A DNA stretch of 64,000 nucleotides from the NCBI GenBank assembly GCA_046046455.1, contig JBJOJS010000021.1, positions 1-64,000 of the forward strand. Reading direction: 5' to 3'. The notes under the pieces are model-generated. The model did not search any database. It had not been told where the DNA came from and saw only the letters and a program-made list of their open reading frames with translations. Each line of letters starts with the position of its first letter. The stretch's first letter is position 1. Shown here in pieces: positions 26,583 through 36,110 of the stretch. Source of the stretch: Mxb001 sp046046455. GTDB lineage: Bacteria; Actinomycetota; Actinomycetes; S36-B12. The translations under genes were made by a program, and so were the position numbers.

Positions 26583-27476
26583 ATGTCACCGACAGCGAAG
26601 TCGAGCGGCTCACGCCCCGGCACCGACTCCACGGCCGGATCCGGAGTCATCGGCACGCGGTACTACCGCGACAACCTCGCCGCATGGGATGAGCGCGCCC
26701 CCGCTCACATGCGCGCGGATGGCTACAAGGTGCGTCACTTCCACGAGGATCCGGCGTACCTCAGCGACGTCGTCCGCTTCGACATCCCACTTCTGGGGGA
26801 GGTCAGCAACCTCGACGGCGTACACCTGCAGTGCCACATCGGCACGGACACCGTGTCCCTGGCTCGGCGAGGCGCTCGCATGACCGGCCTGGACTTCTCC
26901 GGCGAGTCCATCGCGCACGCACGCGCCCTCGCTGCCGACACCGGAGCCGCAATCGACTTCGTGCAATCCGACGTGTACGCCGCGATCGATGCGCTGGGCC
27001 GCGAGCGCTTCGACTTCGTCTTCACCGGCATCGGAGCGCTGTGCTGGCTGCCTGATGTCCGTCGCTGGGCACAGGTCGTCCATGACCTCCTGCGTCCCGG
27101 CGGATTCCTCTTCATCCGCGAGGGCCACCCGATGCTGTGGGCGATGGATGAGTCCGTGGATGACGAACTCGTCGCGGGCTATCCCTACTTCGAGGTACCC
27201 ACTCCCGTCACCGACGAGCACGACGGCAGCTACCTCCCGGTCGACACGACCTTCCGGGCCGATGTCTCCCACTCCTGGAACCACGGAATCGGCGAGACGG
27301 TGATGGCACTCCTCGACACCGGCATGGTCCTCGACCTGCTCGTCGAGCACGACAGCTGCCCCTGGGAGGCGCTCCCGGGCAAGATGATCGAGGGCGATGA
27401 CGGTGAGTGGCGCCTGAGCGAGCGCCCGGAGCGGCTGCCCCTCACCTACACACTGAAGGCCCACCGGATCGACTAG
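26583..27476 (+). CDS. Class I SAM-dependent methyltransferase
   Basis: The 297-residue protein has a Rossmann-type methyltransferase fold. Motif I is VHLQCHIGTDTVSLARRGA near residue 82, with the acidic LDFSGESI end of strand 2, the FDFVFTGIG strand 4 motif and LRPGGFLFIREGHP after strand 5. The canonical GxGxG is replaced by CHIGTD, as in a known subgroup. The substrate is unknown. ATG 26583 has TAGGGT exactly 6 bases upstream. The last codons and the stop form part of the downstream terminator stem. Confidence 0.85.
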   Translation: MSPTAKSSGSRPGTDSTAGSGVIGTRYYRDNLAAWDERAPAHMRADGYKVRHFHEDPAYLSDVVRFDIPLLGEVSNLDGVHLQCHIGTDTVSLARRGARMTGLDFSGESIAHARALAADTGAAIDFVQSDVYAAIDALGRERFDFVFTGIGALCWLPDVRRWAQVVHDLLRPGGFLFIREGHPMLWAMDESVDDELVAGYPYFEVPTPVTDEHDGSYLPVDTTFRADVSHSWNHGIGETVMALLDTGMVLDLLVEHDSCPWEALPGKMIEGDDGEWRLSERPERLPLTYTLKAHRID

Positions 27477-27494
27477 ATCCGATGGGCCTTCAGT
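27452..27494. terminator. Hairpin terminator overlapping the methyltransferase stop
   Basis: ACTGAAGGCCCA (27452-27463) pairs with TGGGCCTTCAGT (27483-27494), and an inner CGGATC/GATCCG pair continues the stem to a 5-base loop GACTA. There is a single mismatch. The stem includes the last methyltransferase codons and its TAG. It also faces the convergent lipoprotein gene. Confidence 0.85.
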
Positions 27495-27536
27495 TCGTCG
27501 CTCACCTGGTGTCGAGTGACGGCGCGCGGGTGAGGA

Positions 27537-27845
27537 TTACTCCGTCACACAGCTGGTCATCATCTCGATGACCTTGTCCTGGAGCTCGACGGGCACGTCG
27601 GAGTCCGTCTGGCCGTCACGAAGTGTGGTGAGCTCCTCCGTGCTGAAGCCGCTCAACCCCTGCTTGATGCAGTCCTTCGCACCCTCGGGCATGCCCTCAT
27701 CGCCGATCTCGGCCATGAGCTCGTCGACGAGTGCGGCGTTGTCCGTGGTCGTGTCCCCGCCACCACCGCCACCACAGGCGGTGAGGGTGAGCAGGGCAGC
27801 GGCGGCAGCGGCCGTCGCGATAGCGGCAAGTCGGGAGCGGCTCAT
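27537..27845 (-). CDS. Small lipoprotein
   Basis: The 102-residue protein has a lipoprotein signal ending LLTLTAC, then a polyglycine run and a helical domain with two more cysteines (KDCIKQG and TSCVTE) that may bridge. Function is unknown. ATG 27845 is preferred over the longer frame because AAAAGGGG lies about 7 bases upstream and the signal peptide starts there. Confidence 0.7.
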   Translation of the reverse strand: MSRSRLAAIATAAAAAALLTLTACGGGGGGDTTTDNAALVDELMAEIGDEGMPEGAKDCIKQGLSGFSTEELTTLRDGQTDSDVPVELQDKVIEMMTSCVTE

Positions 27846-27937
27846 GGGGGACCCCTTTTCAGGAACGTGCCAGGGACACGTGGCCACCATTCGGTGGAGT
27901 TAGGACGGACGCTAGCACCGAGGGGGATACTCCGGGG

Positions 27938-29839
27938 ATGGATGAACGGCGAGTCGCGGAGCAAGCCCTCCACGCGTGCCTTCGCCTCCAGCGCGCCAAC
28001 GTCCAGTGGGTCGCAGGACTGCGCACGGGGGCGCTCATCACGCTCACGCTGCTCATCGGCCTCGCGATGGGTCGACTCGATATCGCACTGTCCGTCTCCA
28101 TCGGACTGCTGTTCGTCTCCATCGCCGACTGCATCGACGCCCGGGCTGTGCGCCTGCGCATCATGCTGTGGGCCACACTCTGGATCAGCGTCGGCGTGCT
28201 GCTGGGGGGACTCGTCAGCGAGTTTCGGCTGACCCATATCGCCGTCGCGATCGTGATCGCCGCTGCCTGCGGCTACTCAGGTGCCCTTGGCCCGCGGGGA
28301 GCGCTCATCGGCGTGCTCACGCTGGTGCTCTTCGCCTTCTACGCTGGCGCCCCCGTGGTTGTGGATGTCGCCGTGCTCGATATGGCGTACTTCATCGTGG
28401 GCGGACTCATCACCATCGTCGTCAACCTCCTCTTCACGCCGCCCCGCCGGCTCGGCGCCGTGCGATCGGCCTTGGCTCACACCTATCGCGAGCTCCAGGA
28501 GGCCGCGCATCGCCGCGGACTGGACCTCGCAGCGCCGACCGTGGCGGGAGCAGTGATGTCGGCTCGCACGGTGGTCGACCACGAAGGATGCGCGGGGGCG
28601 TCCTCCGCCTGGGCAAATCGGCTGCTCTCGAGCGCCGAGCGCACGCGTCTCGCACTCCTCGCCTTGATCTCCGAGCGATCCATCGACCCGATCTACGTGG
28701 ACGAACTCACCGCCCGACTCAGCGACACCGCCCGCACGATCGCCGATGAGGTCGCCACGCCGCTCGGAATCCCCGGCGCCCGTCGGCGTCGACGTGCGCA
28801 GGCGCGCCTGCGCGCTCTTCAGGAGACCGCTGCACGGGCACTGGATCCACGCCTGGCCACGCTGGCGCAGGATGTCGCGGAGGCGATCGCCTCAGCGGTC
28901 GATGCCCTCGAGGGGCCATGGCCCCTGGGGTCGCGGGCGTGCATCGTCACGCCTCGGCGAGTGCGGGTCCCCGTCGTGGAGCGACTGCGCGCCCATCTGC
29001 ACGTCTCCGATCCCATCGTCGAACACGCGCTCAGGCTCACCATCGCCTTCGGGGGCGCCACGATCGCCACCGTGGTGATCGACCTGCCGCACGCCTACTG
29101 GCTGCCACTCACCGTGGCATGGATCGCGAAGCCGGACCTGTCCAACACCGTCTCGCGGGTGGCCATGCGCATCGTCGGGACGATGGCGGGACTCGTCCTG
29201 GTGACGGCCATTCTCATCATCGCTCGGGCGCTGCCCGGTGAGGCCGTCATCCTGTGCGTGGTCGTCGGGCTCACCGGCGCCACGGCCCTCGCCTATCTCA
29301 ACGCCAACTACCCCCTCGCCGTCATCGGGATCACGGGATTCGTCCTCCTCATCGAGCATGTCAGCGGTGACGGCGAGCGCTACGACATCATCGCCCGGCT
29401 CATCGCCACCACCCTCGCAGGCGTGTGGGTGCTCCTCGTCGCGTCCGTACGCCCGCGACGTACGGGATCCACCGCGGTGGCCGCGATGCACGCGACCACC
29501 GCAGCCCTGCGGGACTACGCCGCCATCGTGCGAGTGGGATCGGACACCACCCAGGCACGAGCACGTGTCCTGGCTGAGCGCACCGTAGCTCTCGCGGCTG
29601 TCTCTGCGGCCACGATGGAGACCCGAGGCTTCTGGGAGCGGGACGGCGACCGTGTCGATCCCGTGCAGGCCGCCGCGGTCGTGAACGACATCATCGGGTC
29701 AACATCGGCGATCCTCGCGGAGGAGTTGCTCGAGGAGCGCGGCCAGTCCGACCCGGCACTCTGGGCGCGTATCGAGACCGATCTCGACGACATCGACCTG
29801 CGGGTCGAGGCGCTTCGCTCCGAGTCAGCTCCTGCCTGA
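27938..29839 (+). CDS. FUSC-family membrane transporter
   Basis: The 633-residue protein has two clusters of about six hydrophobic helices (residues 25-170 and about 370-520) separated by a helical cytoplasmic region, the layout of FUSC/AaeB-type aromatic acid or fusaric acid exporters. The second half has the FUSC-like LTIAFGGATIATV and YWLPLTVAWIAKPDLSNTVSRVAMRIVGT. The substrate is not predictable. GATACT lies 6 bases before the ATG. The TGA stop abuts the stop of the convergent protease as TGATCA. Confidence 0.85.
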   Translation: MDERRVAEQALHACLRLQRANVQWVAGLRTGALITLTLLIGLAMGRLDIALSVSIGLLFVSIADCIDARAVRLRIMLWATLWISVGVLLGGLVSEFRLTHIAVAIVIAAACGYSGALGPRGALIGVLTLVLFAFYAGAPVVVDVAVLDMAYFIVGGLITIVVNLLFTPPRRLGAVRSALAHTYRELQEAAHRRGLDLAAPTVAGAVMSARTVVDHEGCAGASSAWANRLLSSAERTRLALLALISERSIDPIYVDELTARLSDTARTIADEVATPLGIPGARRRRRAQARLRALQETAARALDPRLATLAQDVAEAIASAVDALEGPWPLGSRACIVTPRRVRVPVVERLRAHLHVSDPIVEHALRLTIAFGGATIATVVIDLPHAYWLPLTVAWIAKPDLSNTVSRVAMRIVGTMAGLVLVTAILIIARALPGEAVILCVVVGLTGATALAYLNANYPLAVIGITGFVLLIEHVSGDGERYDIIARLIATTLAGVWVLLVASVRPRRTGSTAVAAMHATTAALRDYAAIVRVGSDTTQARARVLAERTVALAAVSAATMETRGFWERDGDRVDPVQAAAVVNDIIGSTSAILAEELLEERGQSDPALWARIETDLDDIDLRVEALRSESAPA

Positions 29840-31633
29840 TCAGCCCGCCGGGCGCGGGAGCGTGGCGTACAGACCGTCCATGATCGGAGCTCCGAGGCCG
29901 CTGGCCATGTCGTATCCGCGGTACGCCGAGCAGCACCCGACGAGCTGGACACCATTGGTGCCGGAGGTCACATCGAAGTAGGCCGGCTTGCTCGCGGTGG
30001 CCGCCTCATAGAGCCACGCATTCGCGAAGCCGATGCTCGGGAACCCCCGGTCGCGCTGGCGCGCAGACATGGCCGCGAGGTGTGCCGCGATGAAGGGCGT
30101 GCCGCCGCTCGTCCCCCCGACGGTGAAGATGTCGCCGCCGTAGGCGATCGGCCAACCGGGCCGGATGGCGCCGAGTACGGCGACATCGGGCACGGTGCGG
30201 GGACCGACCGGTGTCGCACCCGCCTGCCACCAGGGTCGGTCGAAGATCATGCTGGGGCCGCCTGCTCCGGCCGGTGCCGGCGTCGTCGATCCGACGTAGG
30301 GCATGTCGTTCCAGACACGCTCGGAGCGGCGGGTGTTGTCGGACTTCAGGGCAAGGCGCGTACCGCCGACTGCCGTGACCCAGGGGGACGTCGACGGGTA
30401 CCACGTCGTGGGCTCACCGGTCTCCTCCGCGATATCCGCACCGCACATGGATGAGCCGTTGTCACCGGTCGCCACGGTGACGGAGGTGCCGACGATCGCT
30501 GCCATGCGCAGGAGATCCTCGTTGAGCTGGACGATCTCGGGGAACCTCTCGACGTAGGGCTCGCAGAGGCCGTACGACACGGACGCGGCATCGGGCACCG
30601 TGTCGCCCTCGAGCATGCGCGAGAAGGCATCGGTGAAGGCCAGATCGCTGTTCGCGACCTGAAGGAGGGTGATCGTCTCGGCTTGCGAGAGCACGGATGA
30701 CGCGGTGATGAGGTCCAGATGGGTTTCCACTGCTGCGTTGACGAAGGGCTCGGGCACACCCGTCCCGGTACTGACCTTGATCGCAGGTTGCATGTAGCCG
30801 AAGCATTCAGCCGCTGCTTCGATATCGCTCTCGGCATAGCCGCCGCCGAGGGAGATGATCGTCAGGCGCGCGCCTTTGCCGCGCACGCCCTTGGCCGCGA
30901 GGGCGGTGGTCCCGTAGGCCTGCTGGATCTGCGCGGGCGCGTACACCGCCTTATCGGCGAGTGCCGGCTCGTCGCACGTGTCGGCGGGAAGGCTTCCGAG
31001 ATTGCGCGGCCAGGAATCGGGGCTTCCCTTGGACGCGAGGACCTCGCGCAGTTCGGAGACTTCCCCCTGGTCGACCCCGGGCGTGTCCATCGTGGCGTCG
31101 TACTCGACGTAGTAGGCAAGCATCTCCGCGACTGCCGACTTCAGCGGCGCGGGGGCGCCCGCGTATGAGTCGCCATCCTCGATGGCGAATCCGACGTAGG
31201 GATAGGTGCGCGTAGCCGGCGAGATCACCATCTTCTTGCCGTAGACCTTCTCCCACTCCTTCACAGTCGCGGTGAGTCGGGCGATGATCCGACCCTTGTC
31301 GACCGTGACGTCGATACCGAGCGGCGCGGCTACGTTGCGCAGCCGGGTGATCGCCTTGGACTTGGCGCCGTAGGTCTTGCCGGCATTGAGAAGCGTCGGG
31401 TGATCGCGATAGAGCAAATTGCCGGGCGTGGAGCGCTCCACGGCCGCTGCATCGAGTGCCTCGCGATTGCGCGGCAGCCCCACGATGAAGGTGACCTCCG
31501 GGTCCTCCGCCCGGATTGCGGCAGCTCCCGCTGACTCCGTGCTCGTCCGCGGCTGCGCTGCTGCCACGGGTGCGATCAGCGCTCCCGCGACAAGGGCCCC
31601 CGCGGCCAGCAGGGGGACGGCTCGGTTCAGCAT
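29840..31633 (-). CDS. Secreted sedolisin (S53) family serine-carboxyl protease
   Basis: The 597-residue preproprotein has a signal peptide (MLNRAVPLLAAGALVAG, cleavage near AAAQ), a pro-kumamolisin activation domain to about residue 180, and an S53 catalytic domain. The catalytic Glu and Asp are in VETHLDL, the oxyanion Asp in ATGDNGSSM, and the nucleophile Ser in VGGTSGGTPF. The C-terminal calcium site is recognisable as FDVTSGTNG and GYDMASGLGAP. It would be exported, self-activate and digest proteins at acidic pH. The long N-terminal frame to 32068 is antisense to another gene and is rejected. TAGGGT lies 7 bases before ATG 31633. Confidence 0.9.
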   Translation of the reverse strand: MLNRAVPLLAAGALVAGALIAPVAAAQPRTSTESAGAAAIRAEDPEVTFIVGLPRNREALDAAAVERSTPGNLLYRDHPTLLNAGKTYGAKSKAITRLRNVAAPLGIDVTVDKGRIIARLTATVKEWEKVYGKKMVISPATRTYPYVGFAIEDGDSYAGAPAPLKSAVAEMLAYYVEYDATMDTPGVDQGEVSELREVLASKGSPDSWPRNLGSLPADTCDEPALADKAVYAPAQIQQAYGTTALAAKGVRGKGARLTIISLGGGYAESDIEAAAECFGYMQPAIKVSTGTGVPEPFVNAAVETHLDLITASSVLSQAETITLLQVANSDLAFTDAFSRMLEGDTVPDAASVSYGLCEPYVERFPEIVQLNEDLLRMAAIVGTSVTVATGDNGSSMCGADIAEETGEPTTWYPSTSPWVTAVGGTRLALKSDNTRRSERVWNDMPYVGSTTPAPAGAGGPSMIFDRPWWQAGATPVGPRTVPDVAVLGAIRPGWPIAYGGDIFTVGGTSGGTPFIAAHLAAMSARQRDRGFPSIGFANAWLYEAATASKPAYFDVTSGTNGVQLVGCCSAYRGYDMASGLGAPIMDGLYATLPRPAG

Positions 31634-31656
31634 GGAGACGACCCTAACCCGGCTGG

Positions 31657-32976
31657 CTAACGCACGTAGGTCTGGCCGCGCGCGAGGTCGAGCGTGGCGC
31701 ACGAACCTGACCCGACGACAGCGGTGAGCGCAGCACCGTTGGTCGACAGGCGCACCTTCACCGACTGACTCGCAGTCGACCAGCAGTGCTCCTGGCCGGC
31801 CTTGATCGCGAGGGGGTCCTTCCAGGTCTCGGATCCCGCGCCCTGCTTGCCGATCATCATCTGGCCGAGAGGCCTCGCGGCGTTGAGACCGCCGATGCGA
31901 ATCGTGCCACCAGGATCGACGGTGAGGAGGATCTGTGACTGATACTGCCCCGCGGCCATTCCCTCGTCCCAGGTCTCGCCGCGATACGTCAGGTCGTTGA
32001 CCTTCGCATTCTCGAAGAACCACATGCCCTGGGCTGTGCCCGCTGTCCCCTGCGAGATCGTCCCGCATGAGGTCCCGGGGATCGGTTCACTGGACGGCGC
32101 ACCCAACTTCGCCAGCCAGCGATCACGCTGAGCGCCCGCGTAGAAGTCGTAGGGGCACACCGCGCGCAACTCGCCCGAAGCACCCGGAGACGACGTGAAG
32201 CGAGACTGACTGATGAACGTGTTGGTCCGGCTGGAGTCCTCGACCCGGAAGTCGAAGGCGACGCTCTTCCCTGCTTCGCCCTGGAACCAGCCGATTTGCT
32301 GCCCTGCCTTGACCGGCGTGGCTGTCACCGGTTGACCGGCGCTGGAGGGAACCGGCTCCTTCGGCACCGCTTGCGCGACGGCGCCGACGACGCCCTTCAC
32401 GTGGTAGAGCTGCACCTGGATTCCACAGCCCGCGTCGAAGAACAGCGAGTACTCGGGCTTGTACGTCGGGTCCTGGCTGATGTTGTAGTAGGCGGCCTGG
32501 ATGAGCGTCATGTCGACGGGCGCATAGAGAGGCAGCTTCTGGCCATCGAGCGAAGGCTTGGAGTGGATGTAGGACCGCACGGAGAGCACACCGCCGAAGG
32601 CGGTCTGCTGCCCGATCGGCACGACGACCTGGACGTGACTCGGATCGATCAGGTCCTGGGTGAAGACCGGCCGGGTGGTGCAGCCGGGATTCGGACCGGG
32701 ATTCGGACCGGGACTCGGCCCAGGCCCGGGGTTGGGGGCCTTCATCAATTGCCAGAGCAGCTTGCCCTTCTTCTTGCCCTTCTTCATCTTGGTGCAGATG
32801 ACGGTGCGATTCGGCCCATCACCTTGCGTGGCTCCCACCTGGGTGCACGGCGTACCTACGAGCGATGCCGCCTGGGCGGGCGCACCGAGGGCACCCACGG
32901 CGCACACGAGTGCGACGCAGGCAGCCGACGCCAAGGATGTGGTCAAGGTTCGACGACTCAACACAGTGCTCCTCAT
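31657..32976 (-). CDS. Secreted protein with CTKMKKG module and degenerate M23-like domain
   Basis: The 439-residue protein has a signal peptide, a short two-cysteine module (AASLVGTPCTQVG then VICTKMKKGKKKGKLLWQ), a Gly-Pro-Asn linker and a large C-terminal region. Parts of that region (PLYAPVDMTLIQA, IQVQLYHVKGV, VKAGQQIGWFQG) follow the beta-sheet order of M23/LytM peptidases, but the zinc-binding HxxxD and HxH are not intact, so it may be inactive. Its ATG overlaps the stop of the upstream paralogue as ATGA. It probably acts at the cell wall. Confidence 0.65.
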   Translation of the reverse strand: MRSTVLSRRTLTTSLASAACVALVCAVGALGAPAQAASLVGTPCTQVGATQGDGPNRTVICTKMKKGKKKGKLLWQLMKAPNPGPGPSPGPNPGPNPGCTTRPVFTQDLIDPSHVQVVVPIGQQTAFGGVLSVRSYIHSKPSLDGQKLPLYAPVDMTLIQAAYYNISQDPTYKPEYSLFFDAGCGIQVQLYHVKGVVGAVAQAVPKEPVPSSAGQPVTATPVKAGQQIGWFQGEAGKSVAFDFRVEDSSRTNTFISQSRFTSSPGASGELRAVCPYDFYAGAQRDRWLAKLGAPSSEPIPGTSCGTISQGTAGTAQGMWFFENAKVNDLTYRGETWDEGMAAGQYQSQILLTVDPGGTIRIGGLNAARPLGQMMIGKQGAGSETWKDPLAIKAGQEHCWSTASQSVKVRLSTNGAALTAVVGSGSCATLDLARGQTYVR

Positions 32977-33908
32977 GCGTAGGAGGGCTTGTCCGTGACG
33001 CATCCGGTCGTGAGCGTGCTGTCGCTGTAGTGACGTGTCCCGGTATTGGACTCGTATGCCCGAGCCGCCGTCGCCAGCTCCGAGAGCAGTCTCGCCTTCG
33101 CTGACGGCTTGAGATAGAGGGCTGGACAGGTGTGCACAGGGCGGCCATCCGGAGTCTGGGTGAGGACGCCAATCTCGTAGAGCGCGAAGCCCTCGCGGTA
33201 GAGCCAGTAGTCGGTGCGGTAGTAACTGGCAACCCCGATGGGCTGCCCGGCCGTCACCGTGTCACCAGGCTTCACCTTCGGCTCCATCACGTGCTCGTGC
33301 TCCCATGTGGCGACCGTCCCGAAGCCGCGCCCATCCGGCGACTTGGTGCACGCGGGCTTGCCGTCAACGGCGACGCCGATTCCAATCGTGTAGTCGTCGC
33401 TGTAGCCAGTATTGAGGTAGCGGACGTCGCACACGACGCCGCTCGTCGTGGCATGGACCACGGTCCCCTTGGGGACGATGAAGGTCATCTGGGGGTCAAG
33501 GTAGTCCGGTGGGTCCTGAGGACGCTTCGGGCCACCTCCGAAGAACTCGATGGGCGACTTGAGGATGAAGTCCGACGGGAACGGAATCGGTCCGACATCG
33601 AGGTCCCCCGCCATGTGCGACGCCGCGTCGTACGGTGCGAGGTCGATGCCCCACGACTCGATGGTCTGCGGAATGGACGACGCCGGCGCAGGAGCCGGCC
33701 CCTTGAGCGGCTGCCATACGAGCCTGCCCTTGTTCTTGCCCTTCTTCATCTTGGTGCAGATCAGGGTGCCGCCCGACCCGTCACCCGTCGTCGTGCCCGC
33801 TTTGCTGCACGGCTTGCCGATCAGGCTGGCCGCGTGCGCTGGAGAACCTGCGAGCACCCCTGCAGCCAGGACGGCGGATGCGATGAGAGCAAGTACGGAA
33901 CGATGCAC
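32973..33908 (-). CDS. Secreted M23-like protein with CTKMKKG module
   Basis: The 311-residue protein has a signal peptide (MHRSVLALIASAVLAAG, cleavage near AHA), the same two-cysteine module as its downstream neighbour (AASLIGKPCSKAG, LICTKMKKGKNKGRLVWQ), and a C-terminal domain with LytM-like order: VPKGTVVHATTSGVV, then WEHEHVMEPKVKPGDTVTAGQPIG. The HEH could be the HxH zinc pair, and VHATTSGVVCD a divergent first motif. It is a candidate peptidoglycan hydrolase or wall-binding protein. The GTG start has GGAGG 6 bases upstream. Confidence 0.65.
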   Translation of the reverse strand: MHRSVLALIASAVLAAGVLAGSPAHAASLIGKPCSKAGTTTGDGSGGTLICTKMKKGKNKGRLVWQPLKGPAPAPASSIPQTIESWGIDLAPYDAASHMAGDLDVGPIPFPSDFILKSPIEFFGGGPKRPQDPPDYLDPQMTFIVPKGTVVHATTSGVVCDVRYLNTGYSDDYTIGIGVAVDGKPACTKSPDGRGFGTVATWEHEHVMEPKVKPGDTVTAGQPIGVASYYRTDYWLYREGFALYEIGVLTQTPDGRPVHTCPALYLKPSAKARLLSELATAARAYESNTGTRHYSDSTLTTGCVTDKPSYA

Positions 33909-33998
33909 GGCAGCCTCCGGCGGTACGGAACGCCATTAGTGTGAGGCCGTGCACCTCGGGGTGTCCACCCCGACGCGAATCCCGCCGCGCGGCACCGC

Positions 33999-34658
33999 CT
34001 ACCGCACGATGAGCGCCTCGCCGAGCGGCTTGCGCTCGAGATCCGGGACCTCGCATCCCGCAGCCGGATAGCCGACGGGGAAGAGGATGTAGGGACGCTC
34101 CGTCGCGGGGCGCTCGAGGATCCCGCTCAGGAAGGCCATCGGGTTGGGCGTGTGCGTCAGGGTGGCGAGCCCCATGGAATGCAGCGACGCGATGAAGAGC
34201 CCGCACGCAATGCCCACGGACTCATTGACGTAGTAGTTCTTGCGCAGCGAGCCATCGGACATCGGAGTCGACTTCTGCGCGAAGACGACCACTATCCACG
34301 GCACGACGTCCAGGAAGGACTTGTCGGAGTTGGTGCCCAGCGGTGCGATCGCCTCACGCCAAGCATCCGGCAGACGACCGCCCTCGTAGTTCTCGCGCTC
34401 CTCCTCCTCGGCGGCGAGCCGAATCCGGTGCTTCACCTCCGGATCACTCACCGCGACGAAGGTCCACGGCTGCTGGTGCGCACCACTCGGTGCCGTGTTT
34501 GCCGTGGCCACAGCAATCTCGATGAGTTCGCGTGGCACAGGCTGGTCGCTGAAGTCGCGCACGCTCCGCCGGGCAGACATGCGCGCGAGGAATTCCTCCC
34601 CCCGCTCGAGGGGATCATCGACACGCGGGGCGGCGTACGGGATGAATCCAGAGGTCAT
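33999..34658 (-). CDS. Nitroreductase family protein (iodotyrosine deiodinase-like)
   Basis: The 219-residue FMN-type protein has the nitroreductase start RRSVRDFSDQPVPRELIE, then TANTAPSGAHQQPWTFVAVSD as in the IYD/BluB subgroup, and a late GLATLTHTPNPM. It would reduce a small substrate with FMN and NAD(P)H. The substrate is unknown. Its ATG overlaps the stop of the MFS gene as ATGA, so the transporter and the reductase are made together, possibly for the same compound. Confidence 0.85.
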   Translation of the reverse strand: MTSGFIPYAAPRVDDPLERGEEFLARMSARRSVRDFSDQPVPRELIEIAVATANTAPSGAHQQPWTFVAVSDPEVKHRIRLAAEEEERENYEGGRLPDAWREAIAPLGTNSDKSFLDVVPWIVVVFAQKSTPMSDGSLRKNYYVNESVGIACGLFIASLHSMGLATLTHTPNPMAFLSGILERPATERPYILFPVGYPAAGCEVPDLERKPLGEALIVR

Positions 34659-36010
34659 GCGGCTCGGCCGCCGGTGTCGACGTCCGCGATGCCCTGCTGC
34701 ATGTTGACACGGGAGAGCAGGATGCCGCCCACGATGAAGAAGACGACGAGCGCGAGGATCGCGACGCGGTAGGACCCGAGGAATTGGAGGGTGATGCCGA
34801 AGAGGAGAGGGCCGAGGAGCGAGCTTGCGCTACCCGAGATCTCGTAGAAGGAGAAGTACTCGGCCTCGCGATCGCGCGGCACGAGTTGGGCGAAGAGCGA
34901 ACGCGACAGTGCCTGACTCCCACCGAGCACGAATCCGATGAAGGCGGCGAGGAAGAGGAAGGGCAGGCTCGACCCCGCCGGGAGCAGGAAGGCCACCAGG
35001 AGGACGAGCGCCCACAGCACCAGGCTGAAGAGCACGACCTTCTTGGCGGTAAAGCGCCGTGCTGCGCGCCCGAGCAGGAGTGCGCCGGCGATGCCCACGG
35101 TCTGGACGATGAGCACCGCCACGATGATGATCGTGGTCTCCAGCCCGAGTTCCTGGTCGGCGTACGTCGCGGACAGGGCGATGACCGTCTGGATGCCGTC
35201 GTTGTAGAAGAAGAAGGCAACGACGAAGAGGAGCGCGACCGGATAGCGCCGAAGGTCGCGCATCGTGTGGGCGAGTTGGCGCAGGCCGACTCCGCGCCGC
35301 TGTCTGCCGTCGGCGACGTCCGGAGCAAGGCGGTTGGGGCGGTTGCGCAGCCGTGCGAGCGGGATGAGGGTGAACAGCGCCCACCAGGCGCCTGCGGAGA
35401 AGAGCGCGATCCGCACCGCCATGCCCTCGGTGATGCCGAAGGACTCGTGTCCGAGGAAGAGCACGAGATTGGCGATGAGCAGGATGATGCCGCCGGCGTA
35501 CCCCATGGCCCACGCGCGCGACGAGACGCCATCCCGCTCCTCGGGAGTGGCGATTTCCGGGAGGAACGAGTTGTAGACGACCAGCGCCGCGCCGAAGGCG
35601 GCGTTGGCGATGATGAAGAGGATGCCGCCGAGTTGGTAGTTGGAGCCGTCGAGGAAGAACATCGCCATGACGGCGAAGGCGCCGATGTAGGCGAAGAGCC
35701 CCATGATCGACTTCTTCGACTTGGCCGTATCGGCGATGGCACCGACGATGGGCATGAGGATGAGTTGGAAGACCACCGAGAGCGCTACGCCATAGGGCAC
35801 GTAGGACTCCGCGGTGACGGGGATGACGCCCAGCAGTGTGATCCGCTCACCCGCATCCTCGGCCGTCCGCGCGATCTCAGTGAGATACGGGCCGAGGAAG
35901 ACCGTGCCCACCGTCGTGGAGAAGGCGGACGCCGCCCAGTCGTAGAAGTACCAGCCGCGCTGCTCCCGCCGGCGGATCTCCGGAGGGTCGAACGCCTCGA
36001 TGGTCGCCAT
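34655..36010 (-). CDS. MFS transporter, UMF1/Atg22-like
   Basis: The 451-residue protein has about twelve hydrophobic segments and the UMF1-type start RGWYFYDWAASAFSTTV with GPYLTEIA, then GAIADTAKSKKSIMGLFAYIG as the loop 2-3 motif. Relatives include vacuolar Atg22 in fungi. The bacterial role is unsettled. ATG 36010 is used; a longer frame to 36082 has no support. CACTAT lies 6 bases upstream. It is coupled to a nitroreductase gene. Confidence 0.85.
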   Translation of the reverse strand: MATIEAFDPPEIRRREQRGWYFYDWAASAFSTTVGTVFLGPYLTEIARTAEDAGERITLLGVIPVTAESYVPYGVALSVVFQLILMPIVGAIADTAKSKKSIMGLFAYIGAFAVMAMFFLDGSNYQLGGILFIIANAAFGAALVVYNSFLPEIATPEERDGVSSRAWAMGYAGGIILLIANLVLFLGHESFGITEGMAVRIALFSAGAWWALFTLIPLARLRNRPNRLAPDVADGRQRRGVGLRQLAHTMRDLRRYPVALLFVVAFFFYNDGIQTVIALSATYADQELGLETTIIIVAVLIVQTVGIAGALLLGRAARRFTAKKVVLFSLVLWALVLLVAFLLPAGSSLPFLFLAAFIGFVLGGSQALSRSLFAQLVPRDREAEYFSFYEISGSASSLLGPLLFGITLQFLGSYRVAILALVVFFIVGGILLSRVNMQQGIADVDTGGRAA

Positions 36011-36110
36011 GCGCCGATAGTGCCCGAGACCGGCTCCGGGGGGAAGGTCCTCCGCGGGTTGGGCGGTACGCCGCGCCTGCATCTGCGACGCCGCAGCCTA
36101 GGCTCGGGCG

